Under the pieces are notes generated by a model, which saw only the letters and a list, made by a program, of their open reading frames with translations, was not told the DNA's origin and did not search any database. DNA of 64,000 bases, from NCBI GenBank assembly GCA_949752735.1, contig OX457040.1, forward strand, positions 2,502,841 to 2,566,840, read 5' to 3'. Shown here piece by piece: positions 22,195-34,119 of the stretch. The DNA is from Lumbricus terrestris. Lineage: Eukaryota; Annelida; Clitellata; Crassiclitellata; Lumbricidae. Position 1 is the first letter of the stretch. Every line of letters begins with the position of its first letter. Both the position numbers and the translations under genes were made by a program.

Positions 22195-22595
22195 ATAGAT
22201 AAATTTTTTGGTTTACCTAGGAAGTTACCAAAGATGCAAATTGTACGAATGACATTAAATCAAGGCTGGCAATGAGAACGACGGTTGTGGCCAAACTGGC
22301 AAAGCTATGGAAAAATAAGTCCATCAGCAACAACGCCAATTTGCGGTTGATGAAGGCGTTGGCTTGGCCAGTGGCGATGTACGGTTGAGAGGCCTGGACG
22401 CTGAGGAAGGAGGAAGAAAACCGTATTCAGACATTTAAGAATAAATGCATCCGAAAACTACTGAGAATCGCGTGGACAAAATTGGCATCAAATGGACAGG
22501 CTTACAAATCAGCAGATGCCAGAAAGGTATTATTAGATCAGAGAAAAGTTGGAAAACTGCGATATCCAGGATTATCTGTCGTTCAATAGTTTCAC
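22195..22595 (+). pseudogene. RTE-like LINE C-terminal fragment
   Basis: The frame reads 'EVTKDANC', 'IKSRLAMRTTVVAKLAKLWK', 'ALAWPVAMYG*EAWTLRKEE', 'FKNKCIRKLLRIAW', with one in-frame stop (TGA) at about 22387 where the intact relative at 49463-50317 has Cys. Sequence order matches that intact copy closely, so it is the same LINE family. RT core and 3' end are missing. Confidence 0.85.
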
Positions 22596-23204
22596 TCGCG
22601 AATACCGTTGTTTATGTCTTTCCTCCTCACTCTACGCATTAAGTGACCCATCTGACCAAAACACAAGGCGCATGTCGATTTTTACAAATCGAGTGTCATA
22701 CATCTTAAAAAGGAAGTATCTTTTTTAAAATGACACAGATCTTATTGTTCTACCATGTTCCTGTTCAAAACTCTGAGTAAAGATTATTATGGTTCAACCG
22801 TTGGAATTACAAATCTGAGAAAATGCACTTAAAATTGTCTGTAACTTTGGAATGCAAGAATCTTTATCAACCATGTTCAAATTTGAATTAAATTTGCAAT
22901 TAATGAACAGAGTAAATAATAGACTCACTAGAAGGATATTTGTTTAAAGCATATTTATTTATCATTGCCTGTCAAAAACCAAAATATTTAATTTTGGTCA
23001 TTGTCTCGGACGCGTATGCGTGTTGCGTCATACGCCTGACTTGGTCAGATTGGTTACTTAATGCTTAGGTAGCAGAAAAACTATATTTGTCAGCAGCATC
23101 AGGATCTTATGAGACGGGTGACTTCGTTTAAAATGGTGTCTAAATAAAGCGATCTCGCATCAGTAGTACTGTTACAGTCTGTAGTAGTTGAAGCTTAGAG
23201 CGTA
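22596..23204. other. No gene or clear element
   Basis: AT-rich with few features. A variant dispersed motif ('aaaatggtgtctaaataaag') occurs at 23131-23150. Confidence 0.4.
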
Positions 23205-23700
23205 GATTGAGGAGGCACATGAGCATAGAGTTTAATCGATAGGATCCCAGAAAGTAGAGCGGAGGGTCATAGGAAGACCATTCCAGGTAGAGGGTCCTAC
23301 CACCGAGAAAGCATGGTTCTCCACAGTGGATGTACGAGAAAAAATGACTAAGAGCAAACTTTGTTCAGTCGAACGAAGGGAGCGGAGATGGTGAAAACTA
23401 AGAGTAGGGCTACAGAGCTCACAAAGGTGGACAGAAGCAAGGTCTAGCATGCAGCGCCAGACTAGAGTAGAGATCCTATACTCAATTCGCTGCTTGAGTG
23501 GGAGCCAGTGGAGAACGTCACGCATATAGCTGGATATGTGGCTGAATTTGGATATGCAGCCAATAAGGCGGGTTGCAGAGCGCAGGATGCGATCAAGCAA
23601 CTCAGACTGGCAATTGGTAGGACAGTATAGACAGAGAGCAGCAGTAGTCAAGTCTGGTGGTAATAAATGAATGGACAAGGATTGCTGCAGCAGTAGGACT
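23205..23700 (-). pseudogene. CR1/L2-like LINE C-terminal fragment
   Basis: The minus-strand frame (23232-23678) contains 'ELLDRILRSATRLIG', 'SSYMRDVLHWLPLKQRIEYR', 'LRSLRSTEQSLLLV' and 'AFSVVGPSTWNGLPMTLR'. This is the same downstream region as in the fragments at 10208, 21500 and 25511. No RT catalytic motifs remain and the 3' tail is degraded. Confidence 0.85.
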
Positions 23701-25430
23701 GTAGGAGTAAGCGAGCGAGCAAAATCAATCTTAATTACTAACAGAATAGAAAGCCAGCAAGCAATACAACACCTATATTTTTATATTTAAGTACCTGGTA
23801 CTGTAACAGCTCTCTTTACATCTGTAAGAGACGGCATGGCGGTCAAAGAAGCGAAGAAACAAATTGAATTGAACGTAGAAAGGAAATTACTTGTGATGGA
23901 CTGAAAGTAGAGCGAATGAATATCACATGGCTGGAATTAAACACCTTCAACATGACGTCTCAAAACCCGTAATAATGGTGAACTTTTAAATCATAACTAT
24001 ACTTTCGTGAACATCACTTAAACTTCGAAAGAAGAAAGCTCTTAAGTGCTGTAATATGCCGAGCAAATTTCTGTCCAGGGTAACGGCCTCTGTTGTCATA
24101 GACCCTGGTCAAATCGGATCCATTCCATTCCATCACTTCCTCAGTTTCAGTTTTGGAAGGAGGACGTAAGTCCTCACCCTAGCCGTCTCACCGTCTCACC
24201 GACATTGTTGGTCATTGTACTCATAATGGCTGAGTTGGCTGTAGGTTCAAATGGATAAGAAATCATGAAGAGAATTTCTGCCTTGGTGAGAGATTGAACC
24301 CTCAACCTCTTAATTAGTAGTAAATTGCACTAAACACTACGCTATCAAGCCACGGTTCATACTATGAAAACTGTTCCCACCGACTTTAACGGTCTGTGAT
24401 GCCATAATATCCCAGTGTCGTTTAGCGATTGGAATCTTTTGCAGTAATGATTTCTGCAATTGTCGCTCAGCCTAACTAAGTCAAAAAATGTGAAGATTTG
24501 TCATAGTGGCCTTCACAACTACAAGCTGTCGCTAAGTAATGGAGAAGTGTAGTGATGATAATTGGCGATACACGGTTGCTTTGATGTCATCGATTAGGTG
24601 TGTAATGTCATTAAGAATGGAACAACGTCAAATTAATATTCGAATAAATTACCTTTAAAACAATAATTATGTCATTATACTAAAATAGGTGTTAAATGGT
24701 ACTGCGGCGGATTCAGTTGCCATTTGTGTACCTGGTACTGCACGAACAAACAAATTGCTCAAACTTCTGATGGACGAAGAAAGAAACCACTTCTGAAAGA
24801 CCGAAAGTTAAATGGGGAATCACCACAAGGCTAAATTAAACACCTCTAATAAGAAATATCAACACCAATAACAGCTGAACTTTCGAAACATTATTAGATT
24901 CTTTAAGCCAACTACTTATTGTCACCTGGATTTGCATTAGCTTAGTATGTTTTCAACGATAATAATAATAATATTATGAATACATGAAGCTAGTATCTAT
25001 AGAGTGAGTCATCAAATGTTTCTTACTGCAACTCTAATTTCAATGGCTAACTGAAAATTTATGAAGCGCTACTCAGAGATTCACAGTCGCTCGAGACCCT
25101 AATCAGTGCTGTCACTTAACAAATTAGACAGCCTTTAGTCGTTTCCAGAACAGAGGGATTGGTAAGGCAAAAGAGCTCAAGACGCAGTTCCTACGTTTCT
25201 GCGGAATCCAGATAGAGGACCTGACATCAGAAAAGCTTGTGCACTGATTAGTAGCCTAGCATTTGCGCATCATAGTTAATTAACAGCATTTATCCAAACA
25301 ATAATACAATGGACCTGTCGTTAAACTGTTATCTTCTAAGTCGTAAACTGTACACTACAGATTTCTTCCAATTCCCCGCAACGGATTGGGATGCTATACG
25401 ATGACGTTAAACCATTGACATCCATTGCAT
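23701..25430. repeat. Degenerate background repeat
   Basis: Words of the dispersed unit occur in order: 'aattaaacaccttcaacatg' (23937), 'gtcgtttagcgattgg' (24413), 'agctgtcgctaagtaatgg' (24526), 'ctgaaagaccgaaagtt' (24794), 'attaaacacctctaataag' (24835) followed by 'caccaataacagctgaac', and 'gaagcgctactcagagattcac' (25065). A retroposon 3' end is inserted at 24020-24130. There is no gene. Confidence 0.55.
24020..24130 (+). mobile_element. Short retroposon with GGATCCATTCC tail
   Basis: The 111-bp insert contains 'gctcttaagtgctgtaatatg', 'gagcaaatttctgtccaggg' and 'gttgtcatagaccctgg', and ends in the tail 'ggatccattccattc'. It is flanked by an 8-bp duplication catcactt (24012-24019 and 24131-24138). 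Other copies are at 26935-27050, 31486-31594 and 50358-50450 (plus) and 47452-47515 and 47960-48020 (minus). The tail plus TSD indicate retrotransposition of a 3' end; the parental LINE or SINE is not identified. Confidence 0.75.
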
Positions 25431-26890
25431 AATTGTAATTGTAATTGTAATCGTACATTTGTATAGCGCCACTTCAAGAGAACTCCTCAGAGGCGCTCCC
25501 GACCTGACACCTAACCACAATCATAGAGAATGGTTTTCAAACGCTTGCGGAAAAGGGGCAAAGAAAGACAAAGATGTTCATTGCGTAGACTAATAGGTAA
25601 CTTATTCCAGAAAGACGGACCAACCATAGCAAAGCTTCTGTGTAGCACTGTGGAAGATCGAGCTCTAGGGACAACCAGGTCACCATGCGTAGCAGAGCGA
25701 AGGAATCTACGGCCTGGGATGGACAGCACAGGTACACAGAGTTCCATAAGATAGGTCGGAGCTTGGCCTGCTAGGAAATTACGCATGAACATTAAAATCT
25801 TAAACTCAATACGTTTTTGCATTGGCAACCAGTGTAGTTCTTCCCCTATAAAACTTGATATATGCCCAAACTTTGGTATGCCGCCAATCAGGCGGGCCGC
25901 AGCATTAAGGACAGATTGCAACTTATTAATGCGTGAAAGGGTTAAGCCCGCATAGATGGCACTACCATAGTCAACTCTCGTGCACATAAATGCATGCATC
26001 AGAGTAGTGGCAGCTTTGGTTGTAAGTGGGCGACGTACCGAGCGAATTTGACGAAGATGGTAGAAGCAAGTGCGACATACATTCCTCACGTGATCAGAAA
26101 GGGTCAATTCCTGGTCCAAGGTCACACCCAAATCACGCACAGTGGTATAAAAAGTCATGCCAGGAAAGAAATGTTGCAGATTTTGCATATCAATTTTAGA
26201 AACTTGCACGCGACTTCCAGCCCAAATAAATTGTGTTTTACCAGGATTTACCCTGAGGCGATTGGATGACATCCAGGCACCAGTAGTTTCCGACGTCATA
26301 AGTATTTTTTCCACAAGTGAGTTAACCTCTAAAGCTGGACCCTGGACAAATGCCTGTGTATCATCAGCATATTGATGTGCAGCAACCCCCCACAGAAGAC
26401 AGAATCTTATTTAGGTCTGAAGAATGTAAAATGTAAAGCAAAGGCCCTAAAATGGAACCCTGTGGAAGACCAAAATAAACTCTGGACCAGCCAGACCGGG
26501 TGGAACCAAAAACCACAGACTGGCTGCGCTCAGAAAGAAAAGCCCGCAACCACAGCAGTGGGCGGCCAATGACACCAAACGATGTTTCAAGGCGCTCTAA
26601 AAGAATGCCATGGTCGACGGTGTCAAAGGCCGCACTCACGTCAAATAAAGCAAGGAGTGATACATGCCTCTGGTCAGCAGCAGCATACATGTCAACTAAA
26701 ATGCGTGTTAAAACAGATTCAGTGGAATGAAATTTTCTAAAGCCTGACTGTTGCTTGGGCAGAAGCGAGTTTGCTTCAAGGTAACTAATAAGCTGCAGCG
26801 ATACATATTTCTCGACTATCTTTGACAAGAAAGATAGATTAGAAAGATCATTAGGTTCTACTTCAACTCCAAAAGTTTCTGCCCGTTCGA
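25430..26890 (-). pseudogene. CR1/L2-like LINE, RT domain with one frameshift
   Basis: Two minus-strand frames join into one RT. Frame 26894-26364 has 'LSNLSFLSKIVEKYV', 'KQQSGFRKFHSTESVLTRIL', 'LLALFDVSAAFDTVDHGILL' (first catalytic Asp) and 'GLPQGSILGPLLYILH'. Frame 26314-25511 continues after the YADD region ('HQYADDTQAF' lies just upstream in that frame) with 'SSNRLRVNPGKTQFIWAGS', 'LGVTLDQELTLSDHV', 'ELHWLPMQKRIEFK' and 'SFWNKLPISLR'. The frames part near a C-run at about 26386-26392. The 3' end 'agcgcctctgagg...ggcgctatacaaatg' is at about 25452-25500, with a (TTACAA)n tail to 25430. Endonuclease and 5' UTR are missing. Confidence 0.9.
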
Positions 26891-26934
26891 ACATCTCTAA
26901 CTAATTTATGTATAATAGGAAAAGTATTTTGCGC

Positions 26935-27050
26935 AAAAACTTCGAAAGAAGAAAGCTCTTAAGTGCTGTAATATGCCGAGCAAATTTCTGTCCAGGGTAA
27001 CGGCCTCTGTTGTCATAGACCCTGGTCAAATCGGATCCATCCATCCACTC
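26935..27050 (+). mobile_element. Short retroposon with GGATCCATCC tail
   Basis: Shares 'acttcgaaagaagaaag' and 'ctcttaagtgctgtaatatg' with the copy at 24020 and ends 'ggatccatccatcc'. It abuts the 5' end of the LINE at 25430-26890. A clear TSD was not found here. Confidence 0.7.
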
Positions 27051-27228
27051 TAATAACCGAAATTTGATCCTATTCTTGAAGTGAATGCAGGTTTTGTTAC
27101 CCTCAACAGAGGCAAATCAGACGCCATTTCGGAGCAGGAATTTAATTCAGTGCGTGAACCCGATTTCTGACTGATAAAAGATAATATTATTTCTTATTGA
27201 AGGTGTCTATATTATACGTCCCATCTCA

Positions 27229-27951
27229 TCTATATTATAAGGCAGAAATTCCATATGTTTGTTTATTTGTACGCTTTTGACAGAATTGACTCTCCCCTGC
27301 AGAATAGGCTCGGAAATGAAACAGCGTCGGTTTAAAAAAAACTTTGAAATCGATTCTTACCCAAATTATAAGGTCAGATTGACTATTTTCAGGTTTTAAT
27401 TCAGTTCAAAACAAAAATTATTAGCGTTTTAAGACAGATTTCATCAGTAATTGATCACACAAGCGCGTAACTCAAGAGTCTACACCGCATGACGTCATAC
27501 CCGCCCAGTAATAATATCCGTAGCGCCCCGCAGAGACGGGTTACGTTTGGCTTTTTGGAGAAGCGATGTGGGGTGGAGGGTTGGCGAAAACCCGAAATTT
27601 AGCAGTCAACGATGGGTACCAGAGTGGGGAAGTGTTTAAAACCCGAAATTTCACTTTAGAACTCCAGTTATTAGCGTTTTAAGACAGATTTAATCGCTAA
27701 CGCTTTGGTAAGCAGTATCGAGCTTTAGTAAAGGAGTCTACAGTCCGAATGACGTCATACAAGCCCAGTAATAATTTCCGTAGCGTCCCGCAGGGGCGGG
27801 TTACGTTTGGCTTTTTGAGGAAGCGGGGTGGGCTAGAGGGTGGGCTAGATGGTTGGCGAAAACCCTAAATTTAGCGGTCAACGTTGGGTACCACAGTGGA
27901 GTAGTGTTTAAAACCATAAATTTCCCGGGCAACGCCGGGTTACACATCTAG
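27229..27951 (+). mobile_element. Non-autonomous Helitron, copy 2
   Basis: Begins TCTATATTATAAGG after an A and ends with the hairpin CCCGG-GCAACG-CCGGG (27924-27939), then TTACACATCTAG before a T. Length is 723 bp. There are no TIRs and no target duplication. It is the inverted counterpart of 15830-16548 with small differences, including a local tandem 'gggtgggctaga' at about 27829-27850. No Rep/helicase coding sequence is present. Confidence 0.9.
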
Positions 27952-29800
27952 TCTATTATAATTATATTGGTTTCTTCTCATTATAATGACAGACATCTTG
28001 CAGCAAGAAAGCTGTTTGCCACAATCATTGGCCCATGCTTCTGATCCACACAACAGCGTGATCAAAACTATGGCATACATGCAAAAAGATCTTAGTCCTC
28101 ATTCTAAATCAGTTTCTTTTCCAGTTTTCCAGATCTTAGTAAATGCAGCATTCACTTTTCCTATTATACACGAATCTATAATATTTCTCTTCAGTGGCTG
28201 CCGTCCTCTGTCTGTCTGTCTGTCCGTCTGCGCTTCATATTCCTCAGCAGTAACTCAATCCGTTCAAGCACACAAGCCGGAGACGCCACTCGATACATTC
28301 AAGATGTAGAAAAATACAGGGTAGGCCTACTACGTAAAAAGGTGCACAACGTAATCGGCCGCATGATGTCGTTGCAAAGTTGATTCTGAGTCTAAAGTAA
28401 TGGCGTCAATTAGACACCTTTATAAAGATTCATCATCACGCTATAATTTCATTAATCGTTCCTTGAGTATGGTTTTAACAAATTTCTGTTGTCATTGGCC
28501 TCGTAAAATCTGGATCCATCCATCCAGCAGCATGTTATGTCCGGACAAAAATTTCGAAGGTTGACACCAGATGTCTTGGTGGCCCCAAGATACAGTTAGG
28601 CAATGGAAAAAACTACAGTAACTGCTCCGCACAAAACTCTCCTGCTCTGATAACATTAGTGGTGTCAGTCCCAACCCCGGGCAAAAGTGCCGCCGATGCA
28701 TATATAAATCTTTGTTAGGGCAGGTGTCGAAAAACAGTAAATGACCAACTTAATAACTATTCTCACGGTGTGCTGATATTATTAAATAACAATTATTTTC
28801 ATGATATCGAAAGGTTGTCGTCAATTGTTGTACTAGCAGTGATTATGATAATTTTAGCCGAGTTGACTTGAGAATGCAGAATGTTGACAAGAAGTCTCCA
28901 ACCATATATTATCTTCCCCCGACTTCGATTTGAACCCACAACCTCTCGAATTACAGTCGAGCTTACATTTCGCCAATGTCGGTCTACGGTGTAAACTGTA
29001 TGATGATTTTTTCAATTGACGTCAATGGCCTGTGAAACCATAGAGATGTCCTTAAGCTAATGTCAATGGTGGACGTTGCAGTAATAGAGCATTTTATGGC
29101 GTTAAGTTACACAAGGCTAAATCAGGTCGATTCAACTTCACTGGCAGTCACAAGATGTCGCTAAGAAATAGAAAAGCGCATTAAGGATATTTCACTGTGC
29201 GGATATAATCTGCCTCAGCGTTGACGTCAGCGAATCTGTCGACTCTTAGATGACGTAGAGCAACGTAAACCGTACGTTAAAATAAGACACCTTTAATTAG
29301 TAATGCTCTTACGATATAATAGGCATCAGTAATGGTAACCTTGACTGAACGTCCAGTTCGTGGGGAGGCATTGTTCGTGGACGAAAGAGTAATTATAATT
29401 ATCATTGTACAAAAGTTATTGTCTGTAGAAAGAAAACCACGTCTGAAAAACAGAAAGGACAACAACGAAAAATCACAGTTATGCAAATTAATTGACAATA
29501 GAGTAAAATTAGACTGCAAAATAGGGGCATTGCTTCATGGATAATGTCCAAAGAAACATTCTCCTATATATTAACTCCTATAACAAAGCACTTTAAACAA
29601 CTACAATACAATACTTTCAAATTGTTCTCAGCGGCATACTTATTTTTTTATTTTTCATCGACGGAAGAGGAGGCTGAAGAGCTGAAACCGCAGTTCCATC
29701 GGAAGATGGATCCAGTTAGATCGAGGCAAATCTTCTGGATTGACCTGTTGCATAATTAGGACATTAACTAAACAGCATTGCTGATTTAACTTTCCACTGC
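27952..29800. repeat. Degenerate background repeat, no gene
   Basis: Hallmarks in order: a (CTGT)n patch (28206-28228), 'attagacacctttataaag' (28407), a short 'ctggatccatccatcc' tail (28509), 'gatttgaacccacaacctctcgaattacagtcgagc' written in pieces (28928-28965), 'ttgacgtcaatggcc' (29015), 'agatgtcgctaag' (29153), 'aagacacctttaattag' (29284). The 80-codon and smaller ORFs are not supported. Confidence 0.5.
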
Positions 29801-29804
29801 ATTT

Positions 29805-30108
29805 ACAAATTTCCTCAGTTTACTTTCTTCTCCTGTATTCGAAATTTTGGTGTCGCTCTTGACCAATCACTAAACGTTTCTAAGCATGTCTCACATTTGA
29901 CTCGCTCCTGTTTTTTTACATTACCGCAACTGAGATTCATCAGACGATCTGCTGCCTTCCTTGTCTTTACCACAATAATTGTGCACTCATTTATCTGTTC
30001 ACGTATGGATCACTGTAACTCACTCCTACTCTTATTGTACACGATTGATGAACATTTCAAAGAATTCTCTCTACCAACGTCAACAGCCTTTATTGTCGTA
30101 AAATAAAG
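29805..30108 (+). pseudogene. CR1/L2-like LINE fragment
   Basis: Translates as 'KFGVALDQSLNVSKHVSHL', then 'CFFTLPQLRFIRRSAAF' and 'IIVHSFICSRMDHCNSLL'. This is the block after the YADD motif (compare 'LGVLLDKDLSMDQHV...CFYQLRQIRVIRR...LVHSFVLNRLDFCNAVL' at 21260-21440). About 300 bp survive. Confidence 0.8.
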
Positions 30109-30555
30109 TTAAAGTCTTATAAAACTTTGACATGTAACCTGTGTCCAAGAAATGATTCTGTTTGAGTCGACGAGCACAGTTCACTTGACCGTGAGATGGC
30201 TAATGACGCTGTAGTCTCTATGCTTGCAAAAACACCTTCGTTAAGAGATCACAGTAGTTATAAATAGACAAATTCCTATGTTTTATCATTATTACTCCAT
30301 TATTTCGTTGCGCAAATAATTATGTAATCTGGACTTCAAATAAAGGAGCTTGAATCAAACGCCCTGATAACGTCATAATAATCACAGATTACATTAATGT
30401 TGGTTGGTTTGATGTATCTATCTCCAATATTATATACAATAATTAGTTCAAGCGATCCGTGCACTAGTGTATGGAGAGGACAAGTCCATTAGGATGGCCA
30501 TGAGGATGCCATGAATATTATGAAACGTCAGAGACTTTATTCTCATAACCTCAGC

Positions 30556-30797
30556 TGTCCATGGTGACTTAATGGTTCCTTTCACTCGCTCTGCAACAAT
30601 GCAGAGGCGTTCATTCTCTGTGGTTGGTCCAACAACCTGGAATGGACTTCCCTTGACTATGCGACACCTCCCAAGCTATTCTCAATTTCATAAACTGTTG
30701 AAGACTGTTTTTCTCGCTTGATCTCGGCCGGGAGCGCCTCTGAGTAGGTACCCTGAAGGGGCGCTATATAAATCACGATTGATTGATTGATTGATTG
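30556..30797 (+). mobile_element. 5'-truncated LINE 3' end with (GATT)n tail
   Basis: The translation ends '...RSFSVVGPTTWNGLPLTMR...LLKTVFLA' as in other CR1/L2-like copies. It is followed by 'cgggagcgcctctgagtag', 'ggcgctatataaatcacg' and a (GATT)n tail. The near-identical target duplication aacctcagc/aacctcggc is at 30547-30555 and 30798-30806. The surrounding sequence is a copy of the background unit, interrupted at 'cttagcctcggcat', which is uninterrupted at 50707 and 61219. Confidence 0.85.
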
Positions 30798-30806
30798 AAC
30801 CTCGGC

Positions 30807-32885
30807 ATATGCGGGCAGTCTTCTTACTCGCCTCCCACAGACAGTGTAGTTCAGTGTATTCATCATTGCTCAGTTGACTTAGAACATCAAGTGGGGCAAA
30901 TATCTAGAACCAAATAAAATTTTCTGTCCATCGCTGGGATTGCCCAGAAAGCACCAAGTTCGATATAATTGTCGGTCAACGGTGTAAATTGTCTGATAGA
31001 TTATTTCAATTAACGTCAACGTCCTTTGATACCACAAGATATGCTTAGCCCCTTAACTGGGGAATAATCTACGCGGTTAACTACCAGCCCCTAAGGAATT
31101 AATTTGGCAGCAAAACGCAATTTTATATGATATTCTTTGACTTATTAGTAACTCCGTATTCATCATTCTGAAAACCAATATTTCAGTTTATACTACTAAT
31201 TCAAGCGCAAATTAATTAATATGGAAGACGTTTGAGTAATAAATTCAGTCAATGGCGCTTAAATGGACAAAATGAAGTCAGGTCACAATCAGCTGCACTG
31301 ACAGTCAGAAGATGTCGCTCAACAATAGAGAAATAAATTCAGATCAATTCGCTGTTTGGAAATATACTCAGTCTCGACTTCATCGATTCCGTTAAACAAT
31401 AGAAAACTCCGCAAAATGAACAGTCATATTAAACACCTTTAATAAGAAAACATATAAAACTATAAAATTGAACATCAATTATCTTAAAAAACTGGTTCAG
31501 TACCTTGCTCTTAAGTGCTGTAATATGCCGAGCAAATTTCTGTCCAGGGTAACGGCCTATGTTGTCATAGACCCTGGTTAAATCGGATCCATCCATCAAT
31601 TATCTTGAACTGATCAGCTCACATGCCTGGAGCGGAAATTTCATTGAACGAAGAAAGACAACTAACTGCTTCCGATAGGCAGGAAGTTAAATTAGGAATT
31701 ATCAATGAGAAACCTCGACCCGTAGAACTCATAAAACTCCGATCTTTCGAATAAGTATTTTTCGAATCAGTATCTTAAGCTTATCAATTAATTGCAGTCA
31801 CCTGGATTATTTTTATCATCGTTCCAGTTATTTGCAATGAAGGAGACGGCTTACGAAGGTGTCGCCAAATTATTCATCTTTCTGATGTTTGATAATATAA
31901 TTATTCAGTCTCGACGTCATTGATTCCGTTAAACATTGGAAAACTCCGCTAAATTAACAGTCAAATTAAACACCTATAATAAGAATTCATATAAAACTAT
32001 AATAATGAACATCAATTATGTTGAACTGATCACCTATAGGCATGGAGCAGAAATTTAATTGAGTGAAGAAAGACAACTTACAGCTTCTGAAATTAAATTA
32101 GGAATTACTAAAAAAGCAATCTCGACACGTAAAACTAAAAAAGCTGATCATTCAAATCAGTATCTTAAGCTTATCGATTAATTGCAGTCATCTGGGTTAT
32201 TTTATCATCGTCCAAGCTATTTGCAATAAATGAGACGGAAGGAAGGCGTCGTCAAATTATTCATCTTACTGATCGTAATTATAACTGCAATGGCAATTAA
32301 ACAGCGGCTGCAGAGCACAAATCACTCAGCGATTCAAAGACGCTCTGGAAAAAAGCCAATATTTATTAGCAAATAAAAGTCTTCTTGGGTTTTTTTTCAA
32401 AATAGAGTCAATTAGAAGGTATTCAGTCCCGCTGGATGATGGATCCATAATTATAGTGAATTCGACATTTGCATTGACCGGTAGCAATTTTACACGTCGT
32501 ATCGTTCATTAAAAAACAGTTACCCAATAATTGATAGGCTACTTGTTAGCATGTTATTTGCTAAGGCGTGATCAGTAAAAAAAACCTTCTCCAATCTGCC
32601 TCAACGGACTCTGATGCTTTAGGATGTCGTTAAGCCACTGGTAAACGTTGCTGTAATAAATACCACAAATGTCGCATGCGAGAATAGGTTGCGAAGAGTT
32701 GATGTTATAGGTTAGCCACACGATCTCGCACGACAATAAAGAAGTGTTTTATATGGTTGTTTGCTATGATCAGACACCTCAACATTGACGTAATTCGCTG
32801 TGACGACGGTGAGAGAGTTAGGTTAGTTTGTAAGTTCAAGTAAACACCTTTAATAATGTAAACCATTGTCCTATAATTGTTAGTC
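30807..32885 (+). repeat. Background repeat with a ~540-bp direct tandem duplication
   Basis: 31365-31900 and 31905-32290 are direct repeats sharing 'cagtctcgacttcatcgattccgttaaac', 'attaaacacctttaataag', 'catataaaactataa', 'gaacatcaattat', 'tcttaagcttatca' and 'ttaattgcagtcacctgg' in the same order. The first copy contains the retroposon at 31486-31594; the second has the empty site. Another motif copy (aaacacctttaataatg) is at 32844. There is no gene. Confidence 0.65.
31486..31594 (+). mobile_element. Short retroposon with 12-bp TSD
   Basis: A 109-bp copy of the 'gtgctgtaatatgccgagc...ggatccatcc' family. A perfect duplication atcaattatctt flanks it at 31474-31485 and 31595-31606. The paralogous block (near 32010) has a single 'atcaattatgtt', the unoccupied site. 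Confidence 0.85.
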
Positions 32886-33555
32886 ACCACCTGCACCATG
32901 AATAGTCTCTCTAAAAATGAATACTTCCTCTGTCGTCCTCAGTAGTTCAATCATAGTCAAGTCTGTCCAAGACATAATGTTTTCAATCATGATCGTGGTC
33001 TTCCAACGTGCACTCGATCCAGCTGTTGTGTCTTGCATTATCTCTTTTCCCAAAAAGATTCCTCTTTTCATCGTGATGTGACCAAATAATTTTATTTTCC
33101 TTTTTTAATGCTGCTTGAAAGCTGGCGTTCTGTGCCAATTTGCTCAAGTACATATCGTCTGTTTAGAGTGCAATAGTGCTAACTCCATTGCTAAATGCAT
33201 TGGCGATAGAACCATTGCACTCTAAGCAGACGATATTCCTTGGTTCCTTTGCAATCCATGAAGTTTCTAGTATCTGCCTCAGTATTTTCTTTTCAAATTA
33301 ATTTGTCCTTATTTCATCAGATTTCATGATGGTCCATTCTTCACAACCACAAGTTGCGACTCGCCATATCAGTGTCATCAAAAGTCTTACTTTTGTTGTC
33401 ATCAGTATGCCATGGGTTCTCCATATGTTTTTAGATATTATCATGATTCTTTTGCCTTTGTTCAATCTAGCCCAAATTTTCGTATTACACTCTGGAGTAT
33501 TGTACAAAGAATCATATTGTCCAAAGTTGCATTGAACGTAGAAAGAAAACAACGA
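32886..33555 (-). pseudogene. RTE-like LINE C-terminal fragment with a hairpin insert
   Basis: The minus-strand frame 33552-33298 has 'SKNIWRTHGILMTTKVRLLMTLIW', 'VATCGCEEWTI', then 'FEKKILRQILETSW'. After the hairpin at 33152-33236 and a frameshift it continues (33071-32880) as 'MIENIMSWTDLTMIELLRTTEE', the conserved C-terminal 'W.D.I..WTGL...ELLR...DR' motif. It is decayed and lacks the RT core. Confidence 0.75.
33152..33236. mobile_element. TA-flanked miniature hairpin (possible mariner-type MITE or pre-miRNA)
   Basis: The 23-nt arms 33152-33174 and 33214-33236 are complementary at 22 of 23 positions, the exception being a G-U pair if transcribed from the plus strand. The region between also pairs (ctaactccattgc with gcattggcgatag, 10 of 13) around a 5-nt loop, so the whole 85 nt can fold into one stem of about 38 bp. 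It interrupts the LINE frame, and TA dinucleotides lie at both ends, which fits a tiny Tc1/mariner MITE. The size and shape also fit an animal pri-miRNA. Confidence 0.6.
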
Positions 33556-34119
33556 TTGTAAGACAAACAGTTACCTGGGAAAATCACGAGTCTCAAATCA
33601 AACACCTCTAATAAGAGGTTTCAATATCTAATAATAATTGAAATGCTAGAATTCCGAGTTGTTACGACACCTATCGGTTCTCCTCACTATTGTGACACGT
33701 CTCGACTTCCCAACGAAACATAATATGACAGGGTCAGACTAATCACTATTATACTGAGTTGGCTATAATCATTATACGGAATACCAGTGAAGCAGATATG
33801 CCGAAACAAGTAATTATCTGCCCAGGCGGGGATTCTATTCTCCACATCTCTGTTGACCGACTAGCACACGAACCACTGAACTATGGATCTTTTGCGTAAA
33901 TCGTGTGAGTTTATCTACCGATCTATGTGAACGGCCCTTGAAGTCATGAGATGTCACAAAGCTGGAATTAAACACCTCTAATAAGAGATCTGAGCAGCTA
34001 TAAATTGCTAAACTTTGAATTTTTATCTACGTCTGTGACCTCCATATCATCAAGATTCACATTATCACTGCTAAAACCAAGAGCGCATTTATAAAACAGG
34101 ATGGCTGCAGCTATAGAGG

